NCBI RefSeq assembly: GCF_000312125.1
Contig: NZ_HE978641.1
Coordinates: 611,958-675,957, forward strand
From: Timonella senegalensis JC301
GTDB taxonomy: Bacteria; Actinomycetota; Actinomycetes; Actinomycetales; Cellulomonadaceae
DNA: 64,000 bases
Reading direction: 5' to 3'
A program made the position numbers and the translations under genes. The notes below the pieces were generated by a model that ran no database searches, was not told the origin of the DNA, and was given only the letters and a program-made list of their open reading frames with translations. Below are positions 1-8,750 of this stretch, piece by piece. Every line of letters begins with the position of its first letter. The first letter of the stretch is position 1.

Positions 1-618
1 GACCAGCACCGTGCGCTGCGAGAACTGCTCGGCTTCCTCCAGGTAGTGCGTGGCAAAGATGATTGTGCGCCCCGAGTCGGCGTCCGCGCGCATGGTGGCC
101 CAGAAGTCGCGGCGCGCGGTGACGTCCATGCCGGCGGTGGGCTCGTCGAGGATCAGGAGCTGCGGGTCGGGCAGCAGCGCCAGCGCGAACTTGAGCCGCT
201 GCTGTTCGCCACCCGAGCACTTGGACACCTTGCGGTCCAGTAGTTGCTCAAGTCCCGTTTTCTCCACGATTTTGGACACCCGTTCAGGCTTGCCGTGCAG
301 CGCCGCAATGGCCGTGAGCGTTTCCTTGACGGTCAGGTCCCGCAGCAGTCCGCCGGTTTGGAGCACGGCGGAAACCTCGCCTGCTTCAACCGCCCTGCGC
401 GGGTGCTTGCCACCCACCTTGACCGATCCACTCGTGGGTGAGGTCAGTCCGAGGATGATGTCGATCGTGGTGGTCTTCCCAGCCCCGTTGGGGCCGAGCA
501 GCGCCACGATCTCCCCGCGCTCGATCGACAGGTCGATTCCGTCCACCGCCTTGACTGTGGTTCCGTGGGTTCCCTTGAACTCCTTGCGGATGTCTGTGAG
601 CGCAACTATCGACGTCAT
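1..618 (-). CDS. ABC transporter ATP-binding protein (C-terminus cut off by window edge)
   Basis: Reading the minus strand from an ATG at 618 gives 206 codons open to the first base, so the C-terminus lies outside. Walker A is GPNGAGKTT at residues 42-50, the Q-loop glutamine is near residue 87, the signature is CSGGEQQR at 134-141 (Cys replacing the usual Leu of LSGGQ), Walker B is LLILDEP ending near residue 160, and the H-loop histidine sits in FATHYLEEAEQ. The layout fits the single-domain ATPases of DrrA/CcmA-type exporters (drug, lipid or antibiotic efflux), whose permease is normally the next gene and would lie beyond the left edge. The family is secure; the substrate cannot be inferred. 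Confidence 0.93.
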   Translation of the reverse strand, partial: MTSIVALTDIRKEFKGTHGTTVKAVDGIDLSIERGEIVALLGPNGAGKTTTIDIILGLTSPTSGSVKVGGKHPRRAVEAGEVSAVLQTGGLLRDLTVKETLTAIAALHGKPERVSKIVEKTGLEQLLDRKVSKCSGGEQQRLKFALALLPDPQLLILDEPTAGMDVTARRDFWATMRADADSGRTIIFATHYLEEAEQFSQRTVLV

Positions 619-752
619 ACGTTCCAGTGTGCGTGCCTTTGTGCGCCACCGCAGGTGGAAAGCGTCAACGTGTTCCACCATGCGGGCGCAGGCCGTTGGC
701 GTGAGAATCGAGGGGTGGCTACAGCCCAGCCCACTCATGCGGAAGGCACATC

Positions 753-1172
753 ATGGCAACCAATCTCAACGCATACATCAACTACCTCGACACGGCCCGT
801 TCCGCGCTCGAGTTCTACCAGTCTGTGCTTGGCGGCGAGCTCAACATCAGCACGTTTGCCGAGTTCCAAGGCTCCGACAGTCCCGACGACGCCAACCTGG
901 TGATGCATGGCCAACTCAATACCGCCGACGGTGCGATCATCATGGCCGCCGACACCCCCAGCTACATGCGCGAAAGCGCCAAGGGGCACGAGGGCTTTTC
1001 AATGTCCCTCTCCGGCGACGACGATGCCACCCTCTCCGGCTACTACGAGGCTCTCTCGGCTGGCGGCACAATTGTCCAGCCGCTCGTCGAGGCCCCGTGG
1101 GGAGACAAGTTCGGCATGTTCACGGACAAGTTCGGCGTGGGGTGGATGGTCAATATTGTGAAGGCGCAGTAG
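753..1172 (+). CDS. VOC family protein, PhnB-like
   Basis: A 139-residue protein beginning MATNLNAYINYLDTARSAL, followed by FYQSVLGGEL, the usual opening of PhnB-like members of the vicinal-oxygen-chelate (glyoxalase/bleomycin-resistance) fold. Two beta-alpha-beta-beta-beta halves fit the length; GWMVNI near the C-terminus matches the closing strand of PhnB-like proteins. A GGAAGG ribosome-binding site lies 6 bases before the ATG. Members bind a metal or a small ligand as dimers; the substrate here is unknown. It stands alone, divergent from the ABC ATPase and convergent with the flavoprotein, with a hairpin in between. Confidence 0.9.
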   Translation: MATNLNAYINYLDTARSALEFYQSVLGGELNISTFAEFQGSDSPDDANLVMHGQLNTADGAIIMAADTPSYMRESAKGHEGFSMSLSGDDDATLSGYYEALSAGGTIVQPLVEAPWGDKFGMFTDKFGVGWMVNIVKAQ

Positions 1173-1218
1173 CACCGTCCGTGGCCAAGTTGGGCCCTGC
1201 GGCCCAACCTGCGCACCG

Positions 1219-1284
1219 GATTATCGACGATCCTGGCTGGCTCGTGAGGTTCACTCCGCCAGCCAGCCAAGATCGTCGGGAATC
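1219..1284. terminator. Inverted-repeat hairpin between convergent genes, built from two copies of the TCGACGAT motif
   Basis: The 24-base arm at 1219-1242 pairs with 1261-1284 at 21 of 24 positions around an 18-base loop. Each arm begins with a copy of the dispersed motif (GATTATCGACGATC and, inverted, GATTCCCGACGATC) followed by TGGCTGGCT. The right arm overlaps the stop codon of the flavoprotein gene. There is no clear T-run, so termination is inferred from position and stem strength. Confidence 0.6.
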
Positions 1285-2935
1285 AGTTCACGCCTACGGC
1301 GTGACGTGCAGCGATATAGCCGAACGTCATGGCCGGCCCGATGGTGGAACCAGGACCGGGGTACCGGTTGCCCATGACGGACGCCGACGAGTTGCCGGCG
1401 GCGTACAGGCCCTTGATGACGGTGCCATCCTCGCGCAGGGCGCGTGAGTGCTCGTCGGTGAGAATTCCGCCCTTGGTGCCGAGGTCACCGGGGTAGATGC
1501 GGGTGGCGTAGAACGGTCCGCGCTCGATCGCGCCCAGGTTTGGGTTTGGTTTCACGCGTGGATCGCCATACACGTGGTCGTAGGCAGAGTCGCCACGGCC
1601 AAAGTCCAGGTCCTTTCCGGTGGCGGCGTAGCCGGAGAACTTGGCAGCCTCGGCGACGAGGCCCTGCGCGTCCACGCCGATCTTGCGTGCGAGCTCCTCG
1701 AGGGTGTCGCCCTTGTAGAAGAAGCCGGACTCGAACATCTTCTTGGGGGTCTGGCGCGGCATTGCAAACCCGAACGGATACGAGTTCCGGTGGCGCGACT
1801 CCATGATCATCCAAGCGGGCACCGCCGGGACCGACTCGTTGTGGGCGTACTGCCAGTGGACGCAGTCCACGTACGAGGCTGACTCGTTCATGAAGCGCTT
1901 GCCCGCCTGGTCCACGATCATCGAGTGGGGGAACGAGCGCTCGGACACCAGGAATGACGGTTTGCCGGTGGCCGGGTCGAACGAGCTCGGACCCCACCAA
2001 GCCTCCTCCATGATCGCGATGGACGCTCCCGCCTCCATAGCCACCTTGATGGGCAGACCCTGGTCACCCGGGTTGGCCGATGACCACTGCTCATTGGTGG
2101 GCTGCGGCAGGTACTTCTCCCGCATTTCCTGGTTGTGGGCGAACCCGCCGGCCCCAATGATCACGCCGTTCGTGGCCATAACGGTGGTCTGCACGCCGGC
2201 GCGGTCGAGGACCGCCCCGGTGACGTCGCCGTCCTCCGTGACCAGGTCAATCAGCGCCGACTGCGTCCACAGCGTGACGCCTCGCTTGGACGCGAGGTGC
2301 AGGAGCTGACCAATCATCGACTGGCCGTTGGTGTACCAGTGCTTGCCCGCCACCCGACCACCGAGTGCGCGCAGCCCAATGATCTGCGCAGCCTTGCCCA
2401 GACCCTTCATCGAGCGGAAGGCGCGCATAAACGTGCCCACCTCGAACGTGTACATGGGGATTGGCACGCCGGGACGGATCTGCTTACGGAGCTCCGGGTC
2501 CAGGGTTTTGAAGTTGAACATCTTGCCCTCGATGCCGCGTCCGCGCACGCTGCCGCCCGGCTCCTCGGGGTGATAGTCGGCGTACCCAACGCCATAGATC
2601 CATTCAAACCCGCAGGCCTCGAGGAAACGGACCATCTCCGGTCCCGAACGCACAAAGGCGTCACGGCGTTCCTTGGAGCTGGCCGGGCCGACATCCGCGA
2701 TAACCCGGTCCATGTATGTACGGGCATCCTCGAACGAGTCCGGGGTGCCACCAGCCTTCATCAGGTGATTGTTGGGGATCCAGGCGCCGCCACCCGACAT
2801 CGCGGTGGAACCGCCAAACAGTTCGGTGGACTCCGCCACCAGAACCTTCTTGCCTGCGTCTGCTGCGGTCACTGCGGCGGTGAGGGCGGCTGCCCCTGAG
2901 CCGATGACCACCACGTCAAAAACTTGCGCTTCCAT
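1283..2935 (-). CDS. FAD-binding dehydrogenase, 3-ketosteroid-delta1-dehydrogenase-like
   Basis: A 550-residue flavoprotein. The N-terminal Rossmann motif VVVIGSGAAALTAA (residues 8-21) with the acidic residue at E35 and the GGSTAMSGGG loop (41-50) bind FAD. The C-terminal segment with MGNRYPGPGSTIGPAMTFGY is the hallmark of KstD-type enzymes; Y525 and G529 align with the catalytic Tyr and Gly of the Rhodococcus enzyme as I recall them. Known members introduce a C1-C2 double bond into 3-ketosteroids, but relatives include other fumarate-reductase-like dehydrogenases and no steroid genes are nearby, so the substrate is open. It is transcribed divergently from a TetR regulator with a palindromic operator between them. 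An ATG with a GGGAGTATCC leader supports the start. Confidence 0.9.
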   Translation of the reverse strand: MEAQVFDVVVIGSGAAALTAAVTAADAGKKVLVAESTELFGGSTAMSGGGAWIPNNHLMKAGGTPDSFEDARTYMDRVIADVGPASSKERRDAFVRSGPEMVRFLEACGFEWIYGVGYADYHPEEPGGSVRGRGIEGKMFNFKTLDPELRKQIRPGVPIPMYTFEVGTFMRAFRSMKGLGKAAQIIGLRALGGRVAGKHWYTNGQSMIGQLLHLASKRGVTLWTQSALIDLVTEDGDVTGAVLDRAGVQTTVMATNGVIIGAGGFAHNQEMREKYLPQPTNEQWSSANPGDQGLPIKVAMEAGASIAIMEEAWWGPSSFDPATGKPSFLVSERSFPHSMIVDQAGKRFMNESASYVDCVHWQYAHNESVPAVPAWMIMESRHRNSYPFGFAMPRQTPKKMFESGFFYKGDTLEELARKIGVDAQGLVAEAAKFSGYAATGKDLDFGRGDSAYDHVYGDPRVKPNPNLGAIERGPFYATRIYPGDLGTKGGILTDEHSRALREDGTVIKGLYAAGNSSASVMGNRYPGPGSTIGPAMTFGYIAARHAVGVN

Positions 2936-2970
2936 GGATACTCCCTTGTCCCGAGTGCGAATGGCGGTGT

Positions 2971-3069
2971 GGTGCTGGGTTTGTGCTGAGTTGCTGCTGG
3001 TGCTCTGTTCTTTGGGTGTTGCTGGTGCTGGTGCTTCGGAATTGCTGGTGCTAGTGCTCTGCTTCTTGG
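2971..3069. repeat. Degenerate TTGCTGGTGCT direct repeats in the flavoprotein 5' region
   Basis: TTGCTGGTGCTGGTGCT (3019-3035) and TTGCTGGTGCTAGTGCT (3042-3058) differ at one base. A weaker copy (TTGCTGCTGGTGCTCTG) lies at 2991-3007, and both flanking copies are followed by a CTCTG-TTCTT(T/G)GG-like tail. No ORF explains them. They lie between the flavoprotein start and the TetR operator, so they would be in the 5' leader of the flavoprotein mRNA. Confidence 0.6.
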
Positions 3070-3111
3070 TTCGTGCGAGCGATGTAGCGCTCCGAGTTGT
3101 GTGCCAGCTTG

Positions 3112-3139
3112 ATTAAACGGACAACAATGTCCGATTAAT
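3112..3139. promoter_or_regulatory. Palindromic operator, probable TetR binding site
   Basis: CGGACA (3118-3123), ACAA, TGTCCG (3128-3133) is a perfect 6-4-6 palindrome flanked by ATTAAA and ATTAAT, which pair at five of six further positions. It lies between the divergent flavoprotein and TetR genes in a locally AT-rich patch, where TetR repressors usually bind. The assignment to the adjacent regulator is an inference. Confidence 0.7.
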
Positions 3140-3364
3140 AGTTAAGCATCTTTGGGCAGGGAGTGGAAGAGGACAAAGTTAGCGCTGGGCAAGGGGTGCG
3201 TTGAGCCGGGGCGTACCGAACAAGGGCGGTCCTGTACTGAGGCTTGCTGAGCTGGGGCGGCGATGAGCCGGGGTGCGTCGAGCAGGCTGAACATCGTGGA
3301 TGACTTTGGTTGGGCGGCCATCGGTGTTCCTGGCACACCACGCATCCCGCTCTACACTGGAGCC

Positions 3365-3952
3365 ATGGTCCAACGCTCCGACGCCACCGAAAATCGCAAG
3401 CGCCTCATCGAGGCAGCCGAGAGCGTGTTTTCTGAGCACGGCCCCAACGCGCCGCTGCAACTCGTGGCAGACCTAGCCGGCGTCGGCCGCGGAACGCTGT
3501 ATCGCCACTTCCCTGACCGGATCGCACTGGTGGTGGCGCTGTTCGAACTCAGGCTTGAGTCGTTCCAGCAGGCCGCTCTGTCCACCCCCGGCGATCCGCG
3601 CGAGGCCGAACGGATTCTGCTCCAGACCCTGCGGCAACAGCAACTCACCCCCGGCCTGACTCGACTCGTGTTGGCCACGGGAGACACTTACCGCGAGCGC
3701 CTCGAATCACTCACTGCGGGGCTCGAGCGAGCGCTCGAAGGCCCCATCCGGTACGGCAAAGCGGCCGGCCGAGTCCACGAGGATGTGGAACCCGGCGACT
3801 TTCTGGTGAGCTGGGCAATGTACGAGGGCGTGACCTCCACGTACTCCGAACCCCACTATGCCGAGCGCCTGCGCCGGAGCCGGAAGCTGATCCTGCGATC
3901 CATCCTGCTCGCGCCCGCCCTGGCCGAGATTGAGGAACTCGAAGAGTTCTGA
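3365..3952 (+). CDS. TetR family transcriptional regulator
   Basis: A 195-residue protein. The N-terminal TetR_N helix-turn-helix spans about residues 9-55, with the recognition segment VADLAGVGRGTLYRHFPDR; the rest is an all-helical ligand-binding and dimerisation domain without a recognisable ligand signature. The ATG at 3365 is preceded by GGA; an earlier in-frame start at 3263 would add an unconserved basic leader. It is divergent from the KstD-like flavoprotein, and a palindrome at 3112-3139 makes local repression of that gene likely. The inducer would be expected to relate to the flavoprotein substrate, which is unknown. Confidence 0.92.
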   Translation: MVQRSDATENRKRLIEAAESVFSEHGPNAPLQLVADLAGVGRGTLYRHFPDRIALVVALFELRLESFQQAALSTPGDPREAERILLQTLRQQQLTPGLTRLVLATGDTYRERLESLTAGLERALEGPIRYGKAAGRVHEDVEPGDFLVSWAMYEGVTSTYSEPHYAERLRRSRKLILRSILLAPALAEIEELEEF

Positions 3953-4111
3953 CCACATCGGGGGCTAGGGGCCGTCCACCCCCTCGGGCACGGTGCCGCC
4001 ATGGGATGGGCAGGTTAGCCCAGTATAGACTCCCTGCATTTCCTGAAAAGCGCCAGAAATCAAGAAAATCGGGCAATCCGCAACGATCCGTCCCGAGGAT
4101 TTCAGGTAGGC

Positions 4112-4728
4112 ATGGGTGGTTCTCACCGCTTACGCGGTGAAGCAGCCACCGCCCGCAAGCGCATCGCCACCGGCGCCGCGGCCCTCACGCTTCTGGTTCC
4201 GTCCGCGATCGCACTCGCGGGCCCCGCCGGCACCACGGTCACCTTCACGTCCACCCACACCGGAACGTTTGATGCCACGGTGACCGGCCCTAGCGGCTTC
4301 AGCACCACCATCACATGTGCTGATGGCACGTCGACCCTTTCCCTTCCAGCCGGAGCTGCGGCGGGCACCTACAGGTCGCGCCTGAGGCCAAGGATCAGTG
4401 CATCTCGTTCAAGGGCTCCTCGTTCGAGCTCGTCAAGGACTCGGGTACCGAGGGTGGCGTCGATGGAACTACCGACGGTGGGACCACTGATGGCGAGACC
4501 ACAGACGACGGCACCTCGGACGGTGGTTCTGACGGCGAGACAGATGGCACCACGGACGGCGAATCCACCGACGGCCAGTCTTCCGGCGAGCTTTCTGACG
4601 AGGTAGTCGCTGACAACGAGAAGTCAGACGAACTTGCTTCCACAGGACTCGAGCTCGTGGTCCCAGGCATCGCCGCGCTGGGCCTCCTTGCTGGAGGCGC
4701 ATACCTGGTGCGCCATCGCGTAGCGTGA
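4112..4728 (+). pseudogene. LAXTG-anchored surface protein, interrupted by a single-base frameshift
   Basis: The first frame starts at ATG 4112 (AGGTAGG upstream) and encodes a basic N-terminus, a hydrophobic signal segment (ALTLLVPSAIALAGPAG) and a small beta-rich domain. Near 4366-4372 the reading moves to the next frame, which continues as VAPEAKDQCISFKGSSFELV, a Thr/Asp/Gly-rich stalk (repeated TDG and TDGE), and a sorting signal LASTG followed by a hydrophobic segment and RHR at the end (stop 4726-4728). One missing base, for example a C giving TACCAG, would restore about 206 residues. LAXTG motifs are typical substrates of actinobacterial class E sortases. It may be a genuine mutation or a sequencing error. 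Confidence 0.75.
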
Positions 4729-4773
4729 CGCGTACTGGAGTGGAGTAGGCACTTGGCGGGGCCTATCCCACAC

Positions 4774-4808
4774 GAGCGGGGCGGAACTCTAGAAGTTCCG
4801 CCCCCGCT
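4774..4808. terminator. Bidirectional hairpin terminator
   Basis: GAGCGGG-GCGGAACT on the left pairs with AGTTCCGCCCCCGCTC on the right, with a short CTAGA centre, between the convergent surface-protein gene and the LuxR gene. TCTTTCCC follows on the plus strand. Confidence 0.7.
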
Positions 4809-4888
4809 CTGTCTTTCCCACCATTTTCGGAGACCTACTGAGCCACCAATTAGGCACGGGGCTTCCCAGGTGGAACTCCAACAGCGAA

Positions 4889-7429
4889 CTACAAGAGCGC
4901 AGAGAGGAAACTCGCCAACTCTCGCCTGTCAGATGCTCCGGTTCGCATGAGGATAGACGACACGTGAGCGTCCACGGTCCTCACCGAAAGGGTCAGCCTC
5001 TGGGCGATCTCACGGTTGGTCAGCCCACGTGTCACCAGTTCCGCGATCTCACGCTGGCGCTTAGTCAGAGCGAGCGAGGTCCGCGCGGCAGGAATCCACG
5101 CGCCCAGGTTCGTGAGAAGCGCACGGGAGGCCGTAAGTTCGGCCTGGTTCTTGGACAGGATGGCGGCGGCGTCCCGCAGGTAAACGTCGGAAACAAAGTC
5201 GTCCACGTGCTTCGCCGCAAACTTGAGCCGCTCGAGATACTGCAGGCCCCGGGATGGGTAGGCCACGATGGCGAGGTGACATCCGCGGAGAAGGGCAAAC
5301 CATTCGTTCGCTTCGGCGGCGCGCTCGATGTATGCGTGTAGCCTCGCGTCGAAGTCTGGAGCCGCCAACGCAAAGCGTGCAGTCAGCACGCGGAAGTCGG
5401 GCTCCGAACGCATGTTGGCGGTGCCGTTGTACGGGGCTGCGTCGTAGTCCTTGATCGCCTCCGCAGCCTCAGCATTCAGCCCTTGGACCGCGAGCGCCTG
5501 TATGTAGGATGCGAGCGTGGGCTTTGACTTGCCTGATGGGTCGACTCGCTCGAAGCGTTCGAGCGCGCCGCGGAACTGCGTTGTGGCAACCTCCCACATT
5601 CCCATCCCGGCATAGCCCACACCGATTCCCGACTGCATGACCCCTGAATCGATAAGGTCGATGGCAAGTTGCATGTCCCCGATTGTGAACGCCTCGGCGG
5701 ACTTCCCACACAGCATGAGGATGTAGAACCTCGCGGACACGACCTCCGCAAAGGCAAACGGGAAAGAGTGCTGGGTAGCGGCGGACACTCTGAGGTCTCG
5801 TCGGTCCAGCGCTGCGTCGGCGAGCGCGATGGCCTCCTCGAACCTGCCCTCGGCTGCGAGGGTAAAGAGTGCATGGGGCACCAAAGTAAGTCCGAAGCCG
5901 CTCTTTGAGTGATGCGCGTCGATGACACGCACTAGCTCTTCAAGTGACGGCCCCTGTTCCCGCTCCGGGTCGTACAGGACCATCGCCTGGATCTCGTAGG
6001 CCTCAACGCTGATGGGGTCGTTGTGCTCTCGGGCAATAGCACTCTCGCGCTCAACGAGTGCCCGCGCCTTATCCATGTGTCCAAACGCCTTGTGGACCCA
6101 CAGTTCAATCGTGATGGGGTGAAGCCGTACGGAGTACAGGTTGTCGGGATCAAGCGCAATGAGCTCCCAGGCGAGAGCCACTTCTTCCAGCGCCCGGCTG
6201 TGTCGGGACTGGAAGATGAAGGAGAGCCCTCGCTGGCAGAGCAGAAGGAGATAGACCTTGCGTTCCTCCAGGCTCTTAGCGGAAAGCATGTCAATGATCT
6301 GGGCGCGTGAGGCGTCGACTGGCACGACGAGGTCGACCAGCTTCTCCACGGCCTTCCAGTCGTGGCGCATGAACCCTGCCTCGCACGCAAGAGATATCTC
6401 CTGCAGAGACAGTTCGTGTCCAACACTGACGGCCGCATGGGTCCACGCAAGTATTCCGATGTAGTCCTGTTGCGCGGCGGTGGGTTGAGGTAGGGACTCA
6501 AAGATCGTCTGCCTGCGTCCCGGAGGAATGAGGTCGTCGATTGCATTTGCCACGAGCACCGAGGCCATCCTGAGCGCCACTGCACCGTGGGGCAGCACGT
6601 GTTCGACGATCATTCCACAGGCAGCCAACTCCTCGACCTCTGAGTCGGGGAGGTAAGGCGCCACGAGCGAGCGTTGCAGCGATCCGGCGATGCTCAAGTA
6701 TTCGAGGAACGATTGCTGCACCGGGGAGAGTTGGTTGAACTGGTGCTGCCCTAGCGCATCTAGTTCCTTGGAGGTTGCGAACTCCTCAATGCTGTACCAG
6801 GCGTACTTGCCCCTACGCAGGACTCCCTCGGCGAGGAGGCTGGGGACGAGTTCCTGAAGCAGTCCCGGCAATCCGGCGGTCATGTACCAAATGATGTAAC
6901 TGTGCTCCCCCACCATCGGGCCACCGAGGTAGGCGCTGATCAGTTCCTGGGCTTCCTCGGGACGCAGTGGGGCGATGGAAATGCTTCGTGGCCTCACTTC
7001 CACGGCGAGGGTCACAAGTTCCCGGGGCAGCGAGCGGGCGAGGTGGGTCTCAACCAGCAGCACGATCTGTTCATTGCGCACTGCATCTGCAACGACGAGG
7101 AGCATCTCGCGTGAGAGCCTGTGTGGCTTCTCGAGCCACACCACAGGCGGAGCACCCGCTGAGTCGGCGGCAAGGATCGCCTCGACCTCGTGAATCTGGC
7201 TCGAGGGCTTTACGGGCACAATCACGCGATGACTGTTCTGCGCGGTCAGTTCCGCAAACGCTGCGCTGATGTAGCCGGTCTTCCCTGCGCCCCACGGCCC
7301 GGTGACCAGAACTAGCCCACTGCGTTCAAGTGCCTGAACGATTTGTGCCACAGTGTCAGTGCGCGGCGGAATAACCCACTCAGTTCGGGGACCTGGTGAG
7401 TGTTGCACGATTGAACGATAAAGGGACAC
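4889..7429 (-). CDS. Large ATP-binding LuxR family regulator (MalT/LAL type)
   Basis: An 846-residue protein. A P-loop GPWGAGKT sits at residues 44-51 with a Walker B-like VVWLEKPH further on, giving a STAND/NACHT-type ATPase module. It is followed by a long helical TPR-like region and a C-terminal LuxR helix-turn-helix (LTKRQREIAELVTRGLTNRE, then IAQRLTLSVRTVDAHVSSIL) in about the last 65 residues. Such proteins work as ligand-gated, ATP-dependent activators. The gene is solitary with a 690-bp upstream gap, so the target is not evident. A second regulator of this architecture lies at 24791-27622; the two share little sequence outside the HTH by eye. Confidence 0.92.
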   Translation of the reverse strand: MSLYRSIVQHSPGPRTEWVIPPRTDTVAQIVQALERSGLVLVTGPWGAGKTGYISAAFAELTAQNSHRVIVPVKPSSQIHEVEAILAADSAGAPPVVWLEKPHRLSREMLLVVADAVRNEQIVLLVETHLARSLPRELVTLAVEVRPRSISIAPLRPEEAQELISAYLGGPMVGEHSYIIWYMTAGLPGLLQELVPSLLAEGVLRRGKYAWYSIEEFATSKELDALGQHQFNQLSPVQQSFLEYLSIAGSLQRSLVAPYLPDSEVEELAACGMIVEHVLPHGAVALRMASVLVANAIDDLIPPGRRQTIFESLPQPTAAQQDYIGILAWTHAAVSVGHELSLQEISLACEAGFMRHDWKAVEKLVDLVVPVDASRAQIIDMLSAKSLEERKVYLLLLCQRGLSFIFQSRHSRALEEVALAWELIALDPDNLYSVRLHPITIELWVHKAFGHMDKARALVERESAIAREHNDPISVEAYEIQAMVLYDPEREQGPSLEELVRVIDAHHSKSGFGLTLVPHALFTLAAEGRFEEAIALADAALDRRDLRVSAATQHSFPFAFAEVVSARFYILMLCGKSAEAFTIGDMQLAIDLIDSGVMQSGIGVGYAGMGMWEVATTQFRGALERFERVDPSGKSKPTLASYIQALAVQGLNAEAAEAIKDYDAAPYNGTANMRSEPDFRVLTARFALAAPDFDARLHAYIERAAEANEWFALLRGCHLAIVAYPSRGLQYLERLKFAAKHVDDFVSDVYLRDAAAILSKNQAELTASRALLTNLGAWIPAARTSLALTKRQREIAELVTRGLTNREIAQRLTLSVRTVDAHVSSILMRTGASDRRELASFLSALL

Positions 7430-8119
7430 GGGGAGACATTCTTGGGTGGCGGACAGGAGCTAAGCGCATCTTCTGAACTCTTCAAGATACCGCATTGCCC
7501 CGCACAGGGGGACCGAGGTCTAGTCTGAGAAAAGAAATCTTAACCAAGCATTTACTTCAGCCGCGAAACAATGCATCAAAATTCGCCAAAATTACGCCAC
7601 TTCGAGTCCCGCATCAGTTAGCTTTTGATTCGTTCGACACATAAAACAAAGAAGGCCCCTCACCGAGATGAGGAGCCACCGTGGAGTACTAGCGTGACCG
7701 CAACTACCTGGGGGTAGGTCGTTGCGGTCACGCGAGCAAAGCTCCTTGACCTCGCGGGTTATTCCGCGGTCGGACGCGCTAGCTCTGCTCATTACCGGCC
7801 ATGAAGGACGCAGCCACCCTTCGACTAAAAGGCTCTGCTGCAGTTTTCTTTGCCTTGACGTCAACATCGGAAAGCATATTTGCTGACTGTGAGCGCATCA
7901 CACTAAACCCCCGCAACGGAGTTTAGGTTCCCACAGATTTCAGCGCTTCCTGAGGCCGCAGTCTGAGTGACGGTGATCGGTCATCAATGCCTTACTGAGC
8001 TCGCACCCAGCAACGCAGTGGCATATCCGATCAACACCACCACCGCCACAATACCCCTTGGGGCATTGCCCCACGCACCCACACGCGGGCGATTTATGGA
8101 ACCCACAGTCCCAGGTACC
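7430..8119. other. 690-bp gap without a supported gene
   Basis: The first 200 bases upstream of the LuxR gene are AT-richer than the surroundings and should hold its promoter; I could not pick convincing -35/-10 boxes. A strong hairpin lies at 7693-7732. A 91-codon minus-strand reading frame at 7592-7867 has no ribosome-binding site, no recognisable composition and runs through the hairpin, so I do not call it. Confidence 0.5.
7693..7732. repeat. Perfect 12-bp-arm hairpin in an intergenic gap
   Basis: CGTGACCGCAAC (7693-7704) pairs exactly with GTTGCGGTCACG (7721-7732); the 16-base loop can pair further through TACC/GGTA. No T-run follows on either strand, and no gene ends nearby, so it is not an obvious terminator. 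Confidence 0.7.
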
Positions 8120-8614
8120 TCACGCGCTAGAAGCGGCGCCTGAAGCCAAGACTCCAGGAATCTGAGACACCGCGGCGGAGAACCCTTCCTCGAACCCCAT
8201 TTCAATGACCCGGTCTAGGGCGGCCTCCGAGTCGTAAACGCTCTCAAAAGTCACCCTCACTCGACCCGGTTCGCCGTCCAATCTGACGGTGCACTGCGCG
8301 TACGGCATGGTCAGGTCAGGCACACCTTCGGAATCGGAGAACCCGTCCGTAAAGGTGAGCGAGGGGAAGTCAATGTGGTCGAAGGTCCACCACCCATGTG
8401 ACTCAGTCCCATCAGGACCGGTCATGTGGTACCTCGCCTCACCGCCCTGCGCGAACTCGAACCTGCTAAATGTGGCGGGCCACCCTGGAGGGCCCCACCA
8501 CTGCTCAAGCAGTTGCGGATTCTCAAACAACTGCCATGCCTCATCGACTGTTGCGACGAGTTCGAACGTCGCGGTCAGGTTCCTTCCATCGCGCTCATAC
8601 TCCACGGTGGACAT
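8120..8614 (-). CDS. SRPBCC (AHSA1/START-like) domain protein
   Basis: A 164-residue protein starting MSTVEYERDGRNLTATFEL. The pattern VDEAWQLFENPQLLEQWWGP followed by FEFAQGGEARYHM and GWWTFDHID is that of AHSA1-like SRPBCC proteins, a helix-grip fold with a hydrophobic ligand cavity; the ligand is unknown. The start at 8614 is chosen because GGGGGAG lies directly upstream in the mRNA and homology begins there; the frame is open for 60 more codons of unlikely sequence. It lies downstream of the DUF4914-like gene on the same strand but is separated by that gene's terminator. Confidence 0.9.
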   Translation of the reverse strand: MSTVEYERDGRNLTATFELVATVDEAWQLFENPQLLEQWWGPPGWPATFSRFEFAQGGEARYHMTGPDGTESHGWWTFDHIDFPSLTFTDGFSDSEGVPDLTMPYAQCTVRLDGEPGRVRVTFESVYDSEAALDRVIEMGFEEGFSAAVSQIPGVLASGAASSA

Positions 8615-8702
8615 GCGGCTCCCCCAATCCTGAATGTGTCCCTTCCACGCTACGGGCGGCGCAACCACCCCGCAAAAGAAACGGACGCTGGAACCGGGCG
8701 AA

Positions 8703-8717
8703 GATCGTCGAAAATCA
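8703..8717 (-). repeat. Copy of the dispersed TCGACGAT motif
   Basis: GATCGTCGAAAATCA; read on the minus strand it is TGATTTTCGACGATC, one of the best matches to the consensus. It lies in the gap between the SRPBCC start and the terminator of the upstream gene. Confidence 0.6.
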
Positions 8718-8750
8718 ATTGGAAGAGACAAGCCAGAAGGGCACAAAAGA

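Noticed and set aside
7592-7867. 91-codon minus-strand frame in the 690-bp gap
   Set aside because: No ribosome-binding site, no recognisable composition, and it crosses the intergenic hairpin.
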